From the NCBI RefSeq assembly GCF_024642105.1, contig NZ_JAHEBT010000052.1, forward strand, positions 186,001 to 250,000: a stretch of DNA of 64,000 bases, in the 5' to 3' direction. The translations under genes were made by a program, and so were the position numbers. Position 1 is the stretch's first letter. Every line of letters begins with the position of its first letter. The notes beneath the pieces were generated by a model, which did not search any database, was not told the DNA's origin, and worked only from the letters and a program-made list of their open reading frames with translations. Source of the stretch: Flavobacterium sp. Lineage in GTDB: Bacteria > Bacteroidota > Bacteroidia > Flavobacteriales > Flavobacteriaceae. Below are positions 35,022 through 43,388 of this stretch, in pieces.

Positions 35022-35906
35022 ATGGCTACAAAAATAGTTTGTTTTGGAGAAGTCTTATTTGACGTTTTTCCAACACATAGAAAAATTGGAGGAGCGCCTT
35101 TGAATGTTGCACTTAGAATGGCTTCATTGGGAATCGAGACTCAAATCATTAGTCGTATTGGGCAGGATGAAATCGGGAAAGAATTACTCGATTTTGTTAG
35201 CCAAAATGGCGTAAGTACAAACTCTATCCAAGTTGACAACACTTTTGCAACAGGGGAAGTATTGGTAAAATTAGACGCAAAAGGTTCGGCTTCTTACACC
35301 ATCAATTATCCTGTAGCTTGGGATAAAATTGAAGCTACTCCTGAAGCTCAAAATGTAGTAGCTAATGCAGATGCTCTCGTTTTTGGAAGTTTAGTTTGTA
35401 GAGACAATACCTCTTACCAAAGCTTGATAAGCCTACTAAATTCAGCTAAATATAAAATTTTTGATGTGAATTTAAGAGCGCCTTTTTACACCAAAGAATT
35501 GCTTTCAGACTTAATGAACAAAGCTGATTTTATTAAATTTAATGATGACGAATTATATGAAATTAGCGAGTATTTAGGCTCTCCTTTTCATTCTTTGGAA
35601 CAAAACATTCAGTTTATTGCTGAAAAAACTAACACTAAACATATTTGTGTAACCAAAGGCAGTCACGGAGCCGTTTTGTTATACAACAACCAATTATTTT
35701 ACAATAGTGGGTATAAAATAACAGTAGCCGATACAGTAGGTGCTGGTGATTCATTTTTAGCTGGTTTATTAACCAAATTATTGACAGGAATAGTGCCTCA
35801 AAAAGCGATTGATTTTGCTTGTGCTTTAGGAGCATTAGTCGCTCAAAATGAAGGTGCTAATCCAAAAATTTCACCGGAAGCTATTGCTGAATTTATGCAA
35901 ATTTAG
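35022..35906 (+). CDS. Fructokinase, PfkB family
   Basis: A 294-residue PfkB kinase with IGGAPLNVALRMASLG at about residues 22-37 and the catalytic signature DTVGAGDSFLAGLL at 237-250, with D242 as the general base. The compact length and GGAPLNVA form are typical of bacterial fructokinases (ScrK/CscK-like). It phosphorylates fructose to fructose 6-phosphate. It starts 5 bases after the hexose porter and is followed 3 bases later by the VOC gene, indicating tight co-translation. A second PfkB gene at 13269-14210 sits in the GPH operon. Confidence 0.9.
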   Translation: MATKIVCFGEVLFDVFPTHRKIGGAPLNVALRMASLGIETQIISRIGQDEIGKELLDFVSQNGVSTNSIQVDNTFATGEVLVKLDAKGSASYTINYPVAWDKIEATPEAQNVVANADALVFGSLVCRDNTSYQSLISLLNSAKYKIFDVNLRAPFYTKELLSDLMNKADFIKFNDDELYEISEYLGSPFHSLEQNIQFIAEKTNTKHICVTKGSHGAVLLYNNQLFYNSGYKITVADTVGAGDSFLAGLLTKLLTGIVPQKAIDFACALGALVAQNEGANPKISPEAIAEFMQI

Positions 35907-35909
35907 ACC

Positions 35910-36326
35910 ATGGATTTAAAAATAAACCACATACAACACATTGGAATTCCAGTTTCCAACATTCAGAAATCAATTGCTTTTTATGAGCAATTCGGTTTTA
36001 AAAATGTCATGCCATCTACCTTTGAAATTGAAGGAGAAAAAGGCGGAATTGTGGCCATGATGGAGCGAGGTGCTATGGTAATAGAATTATATCAAATGCC
36101 TGCCTCTCACCTATCCGAAATTGCCAATAGGAAAGACGGACATATTGATCATGTTGCCTTTGATGTGGATGATATTAATTTAACATACAAAACCCTAAAA
36201 GAAAACAATTTTACAATTCTCGAAAACGAACCCGTTTTTCTTAATTTTTGGAACAAAGGCTGTAAATATTTCAATATTTTAGGTCCTGACGGAGAACGTT
36301 TGGAGTTCAACGAAATAATTAAATAA
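35910..36326 (+). CDS. VOC-superfamily (glyoxalase I-like) protein
   Basis: A 138-residue protein made of two beta-alpha-beta-beta-beta units. Candidate metal ligands are in IQHIGIPV near the start, IELYQ in the middle, DHVAFDV and GERLEFNEI at the end, giving the His/Glu/His/Glu set of metal-dependent VOC enzymes. Family members include glyoxalase I, epimerases and dioxygenases, and the reaction cannot be assigned here. Its position inside a sugar operon, 3 bases after the fructokinase and 29 before the GH13 gene, suggests a sugar-linked role such as an epimerase/isomerase or detoxification of methylglyoxal from rapid hexose use. Both are inferences. Confidence 0.82.
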   Translation: MDLKINHIQHIGIPVSNIQKSIAFYEQFGFKNVMPSTFEIEGEKGGIVAMMERGAMVIELYQMPASHLSEIANRKDGHIDHVAFDVDDINLTYKTLKENNFTILENEPVFLNFWNKGCKYFNILGPDGERLEFNEIIK

Positions 36327-36355
36327 CTTTATATCTACAATTAAATTTTAACCGA

Positions 36356-38107
36356 ATGAAAAAGAATCAAATGCTGTTGATTGCCTTACTCTTCTCTTCT
36401 TTGATGAGTATTATGGCGCAAGAAAACAAAACAACAATCGTTAAAACTGGTGATGCAAAATGGTGGAAAGAAGCCGTGATTTACCAAATTTACCCTCGAA
36501 GTTTTAAAGACAGCGATGGAGATGGAATTGGCGATATTAAAGGGATTATTTCTAAATTAGACTACTTGAAAAGTTTAGGAATTGATGCTGTTTGGCTAAG
36601 CCCAATTTACGATTCTCCAAACGATGATAACGGTTACGACATTAGCAACTACAGAGAAATCTTAAAAGATTTTGGAACGATGGCAGATTTTGATCTTTTG
36701 TTAAAAGAAATGCACAAAAGAAACATTAAATTAATTATGGATATGGTAGTAAACCATAGTAGTGATGAACACGAATGGTTCAAACAATCTAAAAGTTCTA
36801 GAGACAATAAATACCGTGATTATTACTATTGGTGGCCAGCCGAAAAAGGAATTCCTCCTTACAGATGGAGCTTTTTTGATGTAAATAGCAATGCTTGGAA
36901 ATATGATGCGACAACTAATGCGTATTATTTACATTATTTCTCTCAAAAACAACCCGACTTAAACTGGAACAATCCTACACTTCGTAAAGAAATTTACGAC
37001 ATTATGGCTTTTTGGCTGAACAAAGGAATTGATGGGTTTAGAATGGATGCTTTCCAATTCATTTCAAAAGATGACAGTTTCCCTGAATTACCAAAAGAAA
37101 TTGTAAATAACACGCTGGAGATTATTAAATTCTATGGTAATGGTCCGAAATTACACGAACATATTCAAGAAATGAATCGTGAAGTATTAAGTAAATATCC
37201 AGATGCTATGACGGTTTCAGAAGGTGCGGGAGATTCTCCAGAAGCAGCTATGAAATTTGTTGATCCGGCTCGAAAAGAACTGAATCTAGCGTATCATTTT
37301 GAAAGTGTAGATATTGGAAACCATGTTCGTGAATTTGGATTGGTAAAATACAAAAACATTTTCTCTAAATATGACGAAGTTTTTAAAGACAAAGGATGGT
37401 TATCTATTTTTGTAGCCAATCATGACCAACCTAGAATGGTAAGTAAATTTGGAAATGACTCCCCTCAGTTCAGAGCTGTTTCTTCTAAAATGCTTTCTAC
37501 TTTTGTAATGACTATGAGAGGAACTCCTTACAACTTCAACGGAGATGAAATTGGGATGGTTAATATTCGCTTTGACAATATTGAGGACTACAATGATGTA
37601 GATACCCGAAATAAATACGTACAACTCAAAAATGCAGGTGGGGACTTAAAGGCATTTTTGGAAAACAAAAAACAAACGTCTAGAGAAAATGGAAGAACTC
37701 CTTTTCAATGGAATGCTAGTGCTAATGGAGGATTTACAACAGGTAAACCTTGGCTTAAGGTAAATCCAAACTTTACAACAATCAATGCCGAGTCACAAGA
37801 AAAAGATCCAAACTCGGTATTAAATTATTACAGAAAATTAGTAAAAGTTCGTAAAGCAAGCCCTGTACTACAATACGGAAAATATACTCTTTTGGATAAA
37901 GAAAATCCAAATGTATTTTCTTACACTAGAGAGCTTGACGGGAAAAAAATATTGGTTTTATTGAACTTTACAGAAAAGGAAGCTGCTTATAATTTAGGTT
38001 TTTCAACGGACAAATCTAAAATCATCCTAAGCAATTACACCAAATCAAAATCAATGAAAATCAATACACTACGTCCATACGAAGCAATAATTTTAGAATT
38101 AAAATAA
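36356..38107 (+). CDS. GH13 alpha-glucosidase/oligo-glucosidase, exported
   Basis: A 583-residue enzyme with an N-terminal signal peptide ending SIMAQ and a TIM-barrel amylase fold starting WWKEAVIYQIYPRSF. The catalytic residues are D231 (nucleophile, DGFRMDAF), E289 (acid/base, VSEGAG) and D357 (VANHDQPR). It belongs with the oligo-1,6-glucosidase, alpha-glucosidase and sucrose hydrolase subfamilies. The residue after the nucleophile is Ala (A232). In characterised relatives Val at this place goes with alpha-1,6 specificity and Ala/Thr with alpha-1,4 or sucrose-like linkages. It ends the GH32 operon before a strong terminator. Sucrose, maltose or trehalose-type substrates are all possible. 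Confidence 0.9.
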   Translation: MKKNQMLLIALLFSSLMSIMAQENKTTIVKTGDAKWWKEAVIYQIYPRSFKDSDGDGIGDIKGIISKLDYLKSLGIDAVWLSPIYDSPNDDNGYDISNYREILKDFGTMADFDLLLKEMHKRNIKLIMDMVVNHSSDEHEWFKQSKSSRDNKYRDYYYWWPAEKGIPPYRWSFFDVNSNAWKYDATTNAYYLHYFSQKQPDLNWNNPTLRKEIYDIMAFWLNKGIDGFRMDAFQFISKDDSFPELPKEIVNNTLEIIKFYGNGPKLHEHIQEMNREVLSKYPDAMTVSEGAGDSPEAAMKFVDPARKELNLAYHFESVDIGNHVREFGLVKYKNIFSKYDEVFKDKGWLSIFVANHDQPRMVSKFGNDSPQFRAVSSKMLSTFVMTMRGTPYNFNGDEIGMVNIRFDNIEDYNDVDTRNKYVQLKNAGGDLKAFLENKKQTSRENGRTPFQWNASANGGFTTGKPWLKVNPNFTTINAESQEKDPNSVLNYYRKLVKVRKASPVLQYGKYTLLDKENPNVFSYTRELDGKKILVLLNFTEKEAAYNLGFSTDKSKIILSNYTKSKSMKINTLRPYEAIILELK

Positions 38108-38122
38108 ATACTTATACATTTT

Positions 38123-38158
38123 AAAAGCGGTTTAAAAATATATTTTTAAACCGCTTTT
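38123..38158 (+). terminator. Terminator of the GH32 operon
   Basis: A perfect 18-bp inverted repeat, AAAAGCGGTTTAAAAATA and its complement, followed by a T-rich tail. It closes the operon 16 bases after the GH13 stop and separates it from the LacI regulator gene. Confidence 0.9.
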
Positions 38159-38226
38159 TTATTTGCAAAAACTAGGTATCCCAACTAATGTTTGAAATAT
38201 AACGTTCCATTTATAATTTGTAAATA

Positions 38227-38261
38227 TTCATTTAAATGAAGAATTATTTCATAAAAATGAA
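38227..38261 (+). promoter_or_regulatory. Tandem palindromes upstream of the lacI-type gene, possible autoregulatory operators
   Basis: TTCATTTAAATGAA (38227-38240, a perfect palindrome) and TTCATAAAAATGAA (38248-38261) match at 12 of 14 positions. Their centres are 21 bp apart, as in the CGAAAACGTTTTCG pairs. The core differs, so another protein or a second specificity could be involved. They lie 114-148 bp before the chosen start codon. Confidence 0.5.
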
Positions 38262-38374
38262 TACCTTGTGGATGGATTTACAACCAATCAAATTGGTATA
38301 AAATTTCATACTAAATGAGCTGGAACAATTATTCCATATCATTACTAAACTAAATGTTTCCAAAAATCACGGTC

Positions 38375-39397
38375 ATGAAAGACATTACTCTTAAAGAAAT
38401 TGCGACTACGCTAGGAATCTCCATTACAACAGTTTCTAAAGCACTAAAAAACTATCCAGATGTTAGTGAGAAAACGAAAAATGCAGTTAAAGAGTTGGCA
38501 CAAAACTTAAACTACACTCCTAACAGTTTTGCCGTAAATTTAAGAACGAAAGAGTCTAAAACCATTGGTTTAATAATCCCTGAAGTATCGCATCATTTTT
38601 TCTCTAATATTATTAAAGCTATTATTGATGAGGCTGAAAAAAATGGATATTTAGTAATCATCTTACAGTCTAACGAAACATTAGAATTAGAAAAAAAACA
38701 AGTAGAATTACTCATTAACAAAAGAGTAGACGGGATTCTGATGTCACTTTCTAATGAATCGAATAACGATTCTCATATCCAAGAGATAATTAAGAGAAAC
38801 ATTCCTTTAGTAATGTTTGACAAGATTGCCAAATTAGCGAAATGTTCCAAGGTAATTATTGACGACCAAAAAGCAGGATTTGAAGCCACACAACACTTAA
38901 TTGATAATGGTTGCAAAAAAATAGCTCATATTCGAGGGCCTCTCAACCCGCAAAATTCTATTGACCGCTATCTAGGCTATAAAAAAGCTTTAGAAAAAAA
39001 TAATATTCCATTTGACTCAAAATTAGTATATGCTTGTGAAAAAGTATCTTTCGAAGAAGGAAAAGAGTTCGCCGAACAACTATTTGAAGAGCATCCAGAT
39101 GTAGACGGAATATTTGCGATAACTGACTTGGTTGCAGTAGGCGTATTAGCTTATTGTAACGAACACAAAATTAACGTACCCAAAGACGTTAAAATAATTG
39201 GTTTTAGTAATTGGTTTATGTCTCAAGTAATTACTCCAAAATTAAGTACTATAGAGCAACCAAGTCATGAAATGGGAGTTACTGCTTTCGATTTATTGTT
39301 AGAAGAAATGACAGCCAGAAAAGAAGAAGTTGAATTTAGTCCGAAAACTATTGAATTAGATACTGAAATTATTGAACGAGAATCTAGTTCAAAATAG
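38375..39397 (+). CDS. LacI-family transcriptional regulator of the sugar locus
   Basis: A 340-residue regulator. Residues 1-50 are the LacI helix-turn-helix (TLKEIATTLGISITTVSKALKN), followed by the hinge region NYTPNSFAVNLRTKESKTIG. A periplasmic-binding-protein-like effector domain follows, with the usual VDGIFAITDLVAVG and IIGFSNW landmarks. I start at ATG 38375, since the frame from 38354 adds seven residues before the conserved MKDITLKEIA. The recognition positions equivalent to LacI 17/18/22 are Ile/Thr/Lys. It is the best candidate to bind the CGAAAACGTTTTCG sites of this locus, responding to a sugar or sugar phosphate. It converges on queG with only 7 bases between. Confidence 0.9.
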   Translation: MKDITLKEIATTLGISITTVSKALKNYPDVSEKTKNAVKELAQNLNYTPNSFAVNLRTKESKTIGLIIPEVSHHFFSNIIKAIIDEAEKNGYLVIILQSNETLELEKKQVELLINKRVDGILMSLSNESNNDSHIQEIIKRNIPLVMFDKIAKLAKCSKVIIDDQKAGFEATQHLIDNGCKKIAHIRGPLNPQNSIDRYLGYKKALEKNNIPFDSKLVYACEKVSFEEGKEFAEQLFEEHPDVDGIFAITDLVAVGVLAYCNEHKINVPKDVKIIGFSNWFMSQVITPKLSTIEQPSHEMGVTAFDLLLEEMTARKEEVEFSPKTIELDTEIIERESSSK

Positions 39398-39404
39398 AGA
39401 TTTA

Positions 39405-40325
39405 TTATTTTAAAAAATTTAAATTTCGCTTTAAGCCTTCAAATTTAGTGCGTTTAAGAGGAGAATTTTTAAATACCTTTTGAAACGTTTCAGAGGTAAT
39501 TTCTTCCCAGTCTTTTTTAGAAAACGAAAGTAATTCAGGATTGGTATCAAACAAAGGCTCATTGTGAGGTTTAGAAAATCGATTCCAAGGGCAGACATCT
39601 TGGCATACATCACATCCAAAAGCCCAATCGTCCAATTTTCCCTTCATATCATATGGAAGATTATCCTTTAATTCGATTGTATAATATGAAATACATTTAC
39701 TGCCATCTACTTGATAAGGCGCAATAATAGCTTGCGTTGGACAAGCATCTAAACAAGCGGTACAAGTACCACAGTGGTCAGTAGTTGGAGTATCATATTC
39801 TAAATCTAAATCAATGATTAACTCGGCTATAAAATAAAAAGAACCTACTTTTTGTGTAATGAGATTACTATTTTTCCCTATCCAACCCAAACCACTTTTA
39901 GCTGCCCAAGCTTTATCCAACACAGGTGCTGAATCTACAAAAGCGCGACCTGAAACCTCCCCTATTTGTTCTTGGATAGAAAACAAAAGTGCTTTCAGCT
40001 TTTCTTTGATTACATAATGATAATCTTGTCCATAAGCATATTTGGAAATTTTATAGGAATCGGCTCTTTGAAATTCTGATGGATAATAATTCAGGAGTAA
40101 TGAAACGACACTTTTGGCACCATCAACTAGTAAAGTAGGATCCAAACGCTTGTCAAAATGATTTTCCATGTAGGTCATTTGACCATGGCTATTGTTTTTA
40201 AGCCATTTTTCGAGCCGTGGAGCTTCTGTTTCTAAAAAACCAGCCCTAGATATACCACAAGACAAAAAACCAAGGCGTTGCGCCTCAGATTTGATGAATT
40301 GCGAATATTTTGATTTATTGTTAAT
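39405..40325 (-). CDS. queG: Epoxyqueuosine reductase, start codon unclear
   Basis: The reductase makes queuosine from epoxyqueuosine in tRNA, using cobalamin and two 4Fe-4S clusters. Two cluster motifs are visible: [16 protein letters not shown] and [11 protein letters not shown]. The N-terminal family segment FLSCGIS-AGFL is intact. The translated frame is open up to 40346 and its family-like start ([18 protein letters not shown] before FLSCGIS) requires about 306 residues. No ATG, GTG or TTG exists between the upstream stop and the TTG at 40265, which lies inside the conserved part. The codon just before NNKSKY is ATT (40323-40325), used here as a provisional start. A rare ATT start, a sequencing error or a decayed start are all possible. 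Confidence 0.88.
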   Translation of the reverse strand: MNNKSKYSQFIKSEAQRLGFLSCGISRAGFLETEAPRLEKWLKNNSHGQMTYMENHFDKRLDPTLLVDGAKSVVSLLLNYYPSEFQRADSYKISKYAYGQDYHYVIKEKLKALLFSIQEQIGEVSGRAFVDSAPVLDKAWAAKSGLGWIGKNSNLITQKVGSFYFIAELIIDLDLEYDTPTTDHCGTCTACLDACPTQAIIAPYQVDGSKCISYYTIELKDNLPYDMKGKLDDWAFGCDVCQDVCPWNRFSKPHNEPLFDTNPELLSFSKKDWEEITSETFQKVFKNSPLKRTKFEGLKRNLNFLK

Positions 40326-40349
40326 AGAAATAGAATTAAAACCGGTTTA

Positions 40350-40445
40350 ACTAGCCCTGATAGAAGCGACATCTTTTAAGGCTTCTAGCCTTTGAAAGGC
40401 TAGAAGCCTTAGGGAAAAGATACAGCGGATAGCAGGATGAGCTCC
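40350..40445. ncRNA. Structured intergenic element, possibly of the flavobacterial Flavo-1 RNA/repeat type
   Basis: Nested inverted repeats fill the gap between ruvB and queG. The inner 13-bp stem AAGGCTTCTAGCC/GGCTAGAAGCCTT (40378-40410, loop TTTGAAA) is flanked by ATCTTTT/AAAAGAT (40371-40377 with 40415-40421) and by CCTG/CAGG (40356-40359 with 40433-40436). The flanks AGCCCTGATAGAAGCGACAT and ACAGCGGATAGCAGGA look, from memory, like a motif found in many copies in Flavobacterium genomes with a variable inner stem. It could act as a terminator of ruvB, a structured RNA or a mobile repeat. The strand of action is not known. Confidence 0.55.
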
Positions 40446-40450
40446 CAAAA

Positions 40451-41473
40451 TTAAAACAACCCGCCTTGAATATTGGTTTTCAATTTACCTAAATGTTTAT
40501 AGGCTTTGTCTGTCACTTCACGTCCACGAGGGGTACGCATAATAAATCCTTCTTGAATTAGAAACGGCTCATAGACTTCTTCGATGGTTTCGCTGCTTTC
40601 TGAAACAGCTGTAGCCAAGGTAGTTAAACCTACAGGACCTCCTTTAAATTTGTCAATAATGGTATTTAAAATTTTATTATCCATTTCATCCAAACCGTGC
40701 GCATCCACATTAAGCGCTTTTAAGGCATATCTTGCAATTTCTATATCAATCGTACCATTACCCTTAATTTGTGCAAAATCACGCACTCTACGCAGCAATG
40801 CGTTAGCTATACGAGGTGTTCCTCTACTTCGCCCTGCAATTTCAATTGCTGCTTCAAGATCAATAGGCATTTTTAAAATACTTGCACTACGTTCAATGAT
40901 AGTTGTTAATAGTTCAGTGGTATAATATTGTAAACGTGAGGAGATTCCAAAACGTGCGCGCATAGGAGCAGTCAATAAACCTGAACGAGTAGTAGCACCA
41001 ATAAGCGTAAAAGGATTTAAATTGATTTGAACGGTTCTTGCATTAGGACCAGATTCAATCATAATATCAATCTTGAAATCTTCCATAGCCGAATACAAAT
41101 ATTCCTCTACTATAGGGCTTAAACGATGGATTTCATCGATAAACAAGACATCTCGTTCTTCAAGATTGGTTAACAAGCCCGCTAAATCCCCTGGCTTATC
41201 CAAAACCGGACCAGAGGTGATTTTAATTCCAACTTGCAATTCATTAGCCAGAATATTAGCTAAAGTAGTTTTACCTAATCCTGGAGGACCGTGAAATAAT
41301 GTATGATCTAAAGCCTCGTTACGCTGATTAGCTGCCTCTACAAATACCTTAAGATTTTCAAGGATTTGATCTTGACCTGCAAAATCATCAAAAGAGAGTG
41401 GTCTTAATCTTTTTTCAAGATCAAGTTCATCCGGGTTATATCCTTTTGTAGTTGGGTCTAAATTTTCGTTCAT
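40451..41473 (-). CDS. ruvB: Holliday junction DNA helicase RuvB
   Basis: A 340-residue AAA+ motor protein of standard length. It begins with [11 protein letters not shown] and has Walker [12 protein letters not shown] (about residues 65-75), Walker [11 protein letters not shown] and sensor region [19 protein letters not shown], then the C-terminal winged helix with [15 protein letters not shown]. RuvB hexamers drive branch migration of Holliday junctions together with RuvA (encoded at 9715-10296). It stands alone here, between the respiratory operon and queG. ATG start. Confidence 0.97.
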   Translation of the reverse strand: MNENLDPTTKGYNPDELDLEKRLRPLSFDDFAGQDQILENLKVFVEAANQRNEALDHTLFHGPPGLGKTTLANILANELQVGIKITSGPVLDKPGDLAGLLTNLEERDVLFIDEIHRLSPIVEEYLYSAMEDFKIDIMIESGPNARTVQINLNPFTLIGATTRSGLLTAPMRARFGISSRLQYYTTELLTTIIERSASILKMPIDLEAAIEIAGRSRGTPRIANALLRRVRDFAQIKGNGTIDIEIARYALKALNVDAHGLDEMDNKILNTIIDKFKGGPVGLTTLATAVSESSETIEEVYEPFLIQEGFIMRTPRGREVTDKAYKHLGKLKTNIQGGLF

Positions 41474-41544
41474 GAAACAAATATAGAGAAAGATTTTGGA
41501 GGAATTAAATAGAAAATTCAGATGTGAATGAAATCAAATAAAAA

Positions 41545-41566
41545 AGCCTCTATTTTCATAGAGGCT
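41545..41566 (-). terminator. Terminator of the act-cox operon
   Basis: A 9-bp perfect stem AGCCTCTAT/ATAGAGGCT with a GAAA-type tetraloop on the minus strand, followed by a T-run, seven bases after the coxA stop. Confidence 0.9.
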
Positions 41567-41573
41567 CTGTATA

Positions 41574-43358
41574 TTAATGGTGTAAAACTTCTTCACCTGG
41601 TTTCATTGGCACGTTTTGAGGAACGTAATCTTCATCATGTGCAGGATTACTATAATCGTAAGGCCATCTATGTACTTCAGGAATTTCTCCTGGCCAGTTA
41701 CCGTGCATATGTTCCACTGGTGCAGTCCATTCTAAAGTGTTAGATTTCCAAGGATTTTGCTCTGCTTTTTTACCATAGAAGATACTTACAAAGAAATTAT
41801 ATAAGAATACTAATTGGAAAGCCCCACCGATTAAAGCAAATGTTGTAATTAATACGTTCACATTTTGTAAATCATCAAACAATGGAAAGTTAGTGTTTGT
41901 ATAATAACGTCTTGGCAAACCAGCTAATCCAATAAAGTGCATTGGGAAAAATACTCCATAAGCACAAACAGCCGTTACCCAAAAGTGAATATATCCTAAA
42001 TTTTTGTTCAACATTCTTCCAAACATTCTTGGGAACCAATGATACACACCTGCAAACATCCCGTAAAGAGCAGAAATACCCATTACTAAGTGGAAGTGAG
42101 CTACAACGAAATAAGTATCATGCACATTAATATCCAAAGTACTATCTCCAAGAATAATTCCTGTTAATCCACCTGTAATAAAAGTTGATACCAATCCGAT
42201 AGAAAACAACATAGCTGGATTGAATTGTAAGTTTCCTTTCCACAAAGTTGTGATATAATTAAACGCTTTTACAGCTGATGGAATTGCAATAAGCAAAGTT
42301 GTAAAAGTAAATACAGAACCTAAAAACGGATTCATTCCTGATACAAACATGTGGTGACCCCAAACGATTGTAGATAAAAAAGCAATCGCTAAAATCGACA
42401 TAATCATCGCTCTATAACCAAAAATTGGTTTACGAGAGTTTGTTGCAATAATTTCTGATGTAATACCTAAAGCTGGTAATAATACAATATAAACCTCAGG
42501 GTGACCTAAGAACCAGAACAAGTGCTCAAACAATACAGGTGAACCACCTTGATAATGTAAAACCTCTCCTGCAATATAAATATCTGATAAGAAAAATGAA
42601 GTTCCGAAACTTCTATCGAAAATTAATAACAAAGCAGCAGACAACAATACTGGGAAAGAAACAATACCAATAACAGCAGTGATAAAGAATGCCCAAATAG
42701 TAAGTGGCAATCTAGTCATTGTCATTCCTTTTGTTCTCAAATTGATTACTGTTACAACATAATTCAAAGATCCCATCAAAGAAGACGCAATGAATATAGC
42801 CATGGAAACTAGCCATAATGTCATACCAGCTCCAGAACCAGGAATAGCTTGTGGCAATGCACTCAATGGCGGATAAATTGTCCATCCAGATGAAGCTGGA
42901 CCAGCCTCAACAAATAATGAACAAACCATGATCACACTTGATAAAAAGAATAACCAATACGAAATCATATTCATGAATCCTGAAGCCATATCTCTTGCCC
43001 CAATTTGAAGCGGAATCAATAAGTTACTAAAAGTACCACTTAAACCAGCAGTCAATACAAAGAAAACCATAATGGTTCCATGTATTGTAACCAAGGCTAA
43101 ATAAATATCATTAGCCATTACTCCTTCTGGTGCAAATTTATCACCTAATAAAATATTGAAGATTTTAAAAGATTCTTCAGGCCAAGCCAATTGCATTCTA
43201 AAAAGCAACGACATTGCTACACCAATAATTCCCATAACGATACCTGTAATAAGGTATTGTTTTGCAATCATTTTATGATCAATACTAAATATATACTTAG
43301 TAATGAAAGTTTCTTTATGATGATGATCGTGTTCGTGACCGTGTCCTTCTGCTGACAT
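41574..43358 (-). CDS. coxA: Cytochrome c oxidase subunit I
   Basis: A 594-residue haem-copper oxidase catalytic subunit with about twelve or more membrane helices. The haem a3/CuB site motifs WFLGHPEVY and WGHHMFVSGMNP are present, as is the distal haem-ligand segment HFHLVMGIS. The HPEVY form with its tyrosine marks an A-type oxidase. It reduces O2 to water and pumps protons. The N-terminus is His-rich (GHGHEHDHHHK), possibly a copper-binding tail. It is the last gene of the eight-gene operon with alternative complex III. Subunits III and IV are not in the window. It lies 30 bases after coxB. Confidence 0.97.
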   Translation of the reverse strand: MSAEGHGHEHDHHHKETFITKYIFSIDHKMIAKQYLITGIVMGIIGVAMSLLFRMQLAWPEESFKIFNILLGDKFAPEGVMANDIYLALVTIHGTIMVFFVLTAGLSGTFSNLLIPLQIGARDMASGFMNMISYWLFFLSSVIMVCSLFVEAGPASSGWTIYPPLSALPQAIPGSGAGMTLWLVSMAIFIASSLMGSLNYVVTVINLRTKGMTMTRLPLTIWAFFITAVIGIVSFPVLLSAALLLIFDRSFGTSFFLSDIYIAGEVLHYQGGSPVLFEHLFWFLGHPEVYIVLLPALGITSEIIATNSRKPIFGYRAMIMSILAIAFLSTIVWGHHMFVSGMNPFLGSVFTFTTLLIAIPSAVKAFNYITTLWKGNLQFNPAMLFSIGLVSTFITGGLTGIILGDSTLDINVHDTYFVVAHFHLVMGISALYGMFAGVYHWFPRMFGRMLNKNLGYIHFWVTAVCAYGVFFPMHFIGLAGLPRRYYTNTNFPLFDDLQNVNVLITTFALIGGAFQLVFLYNFFVSIFYGKKAEQNPWKSNTLEWTAPVEHMHGNWPGEIPEVHRWPYDYSNPAHDEDYVPQNVPMKPGEEVLHH

Positions 43359-43388
43359 ATTTGTATACTTTAAATATTCTTAAATTTA

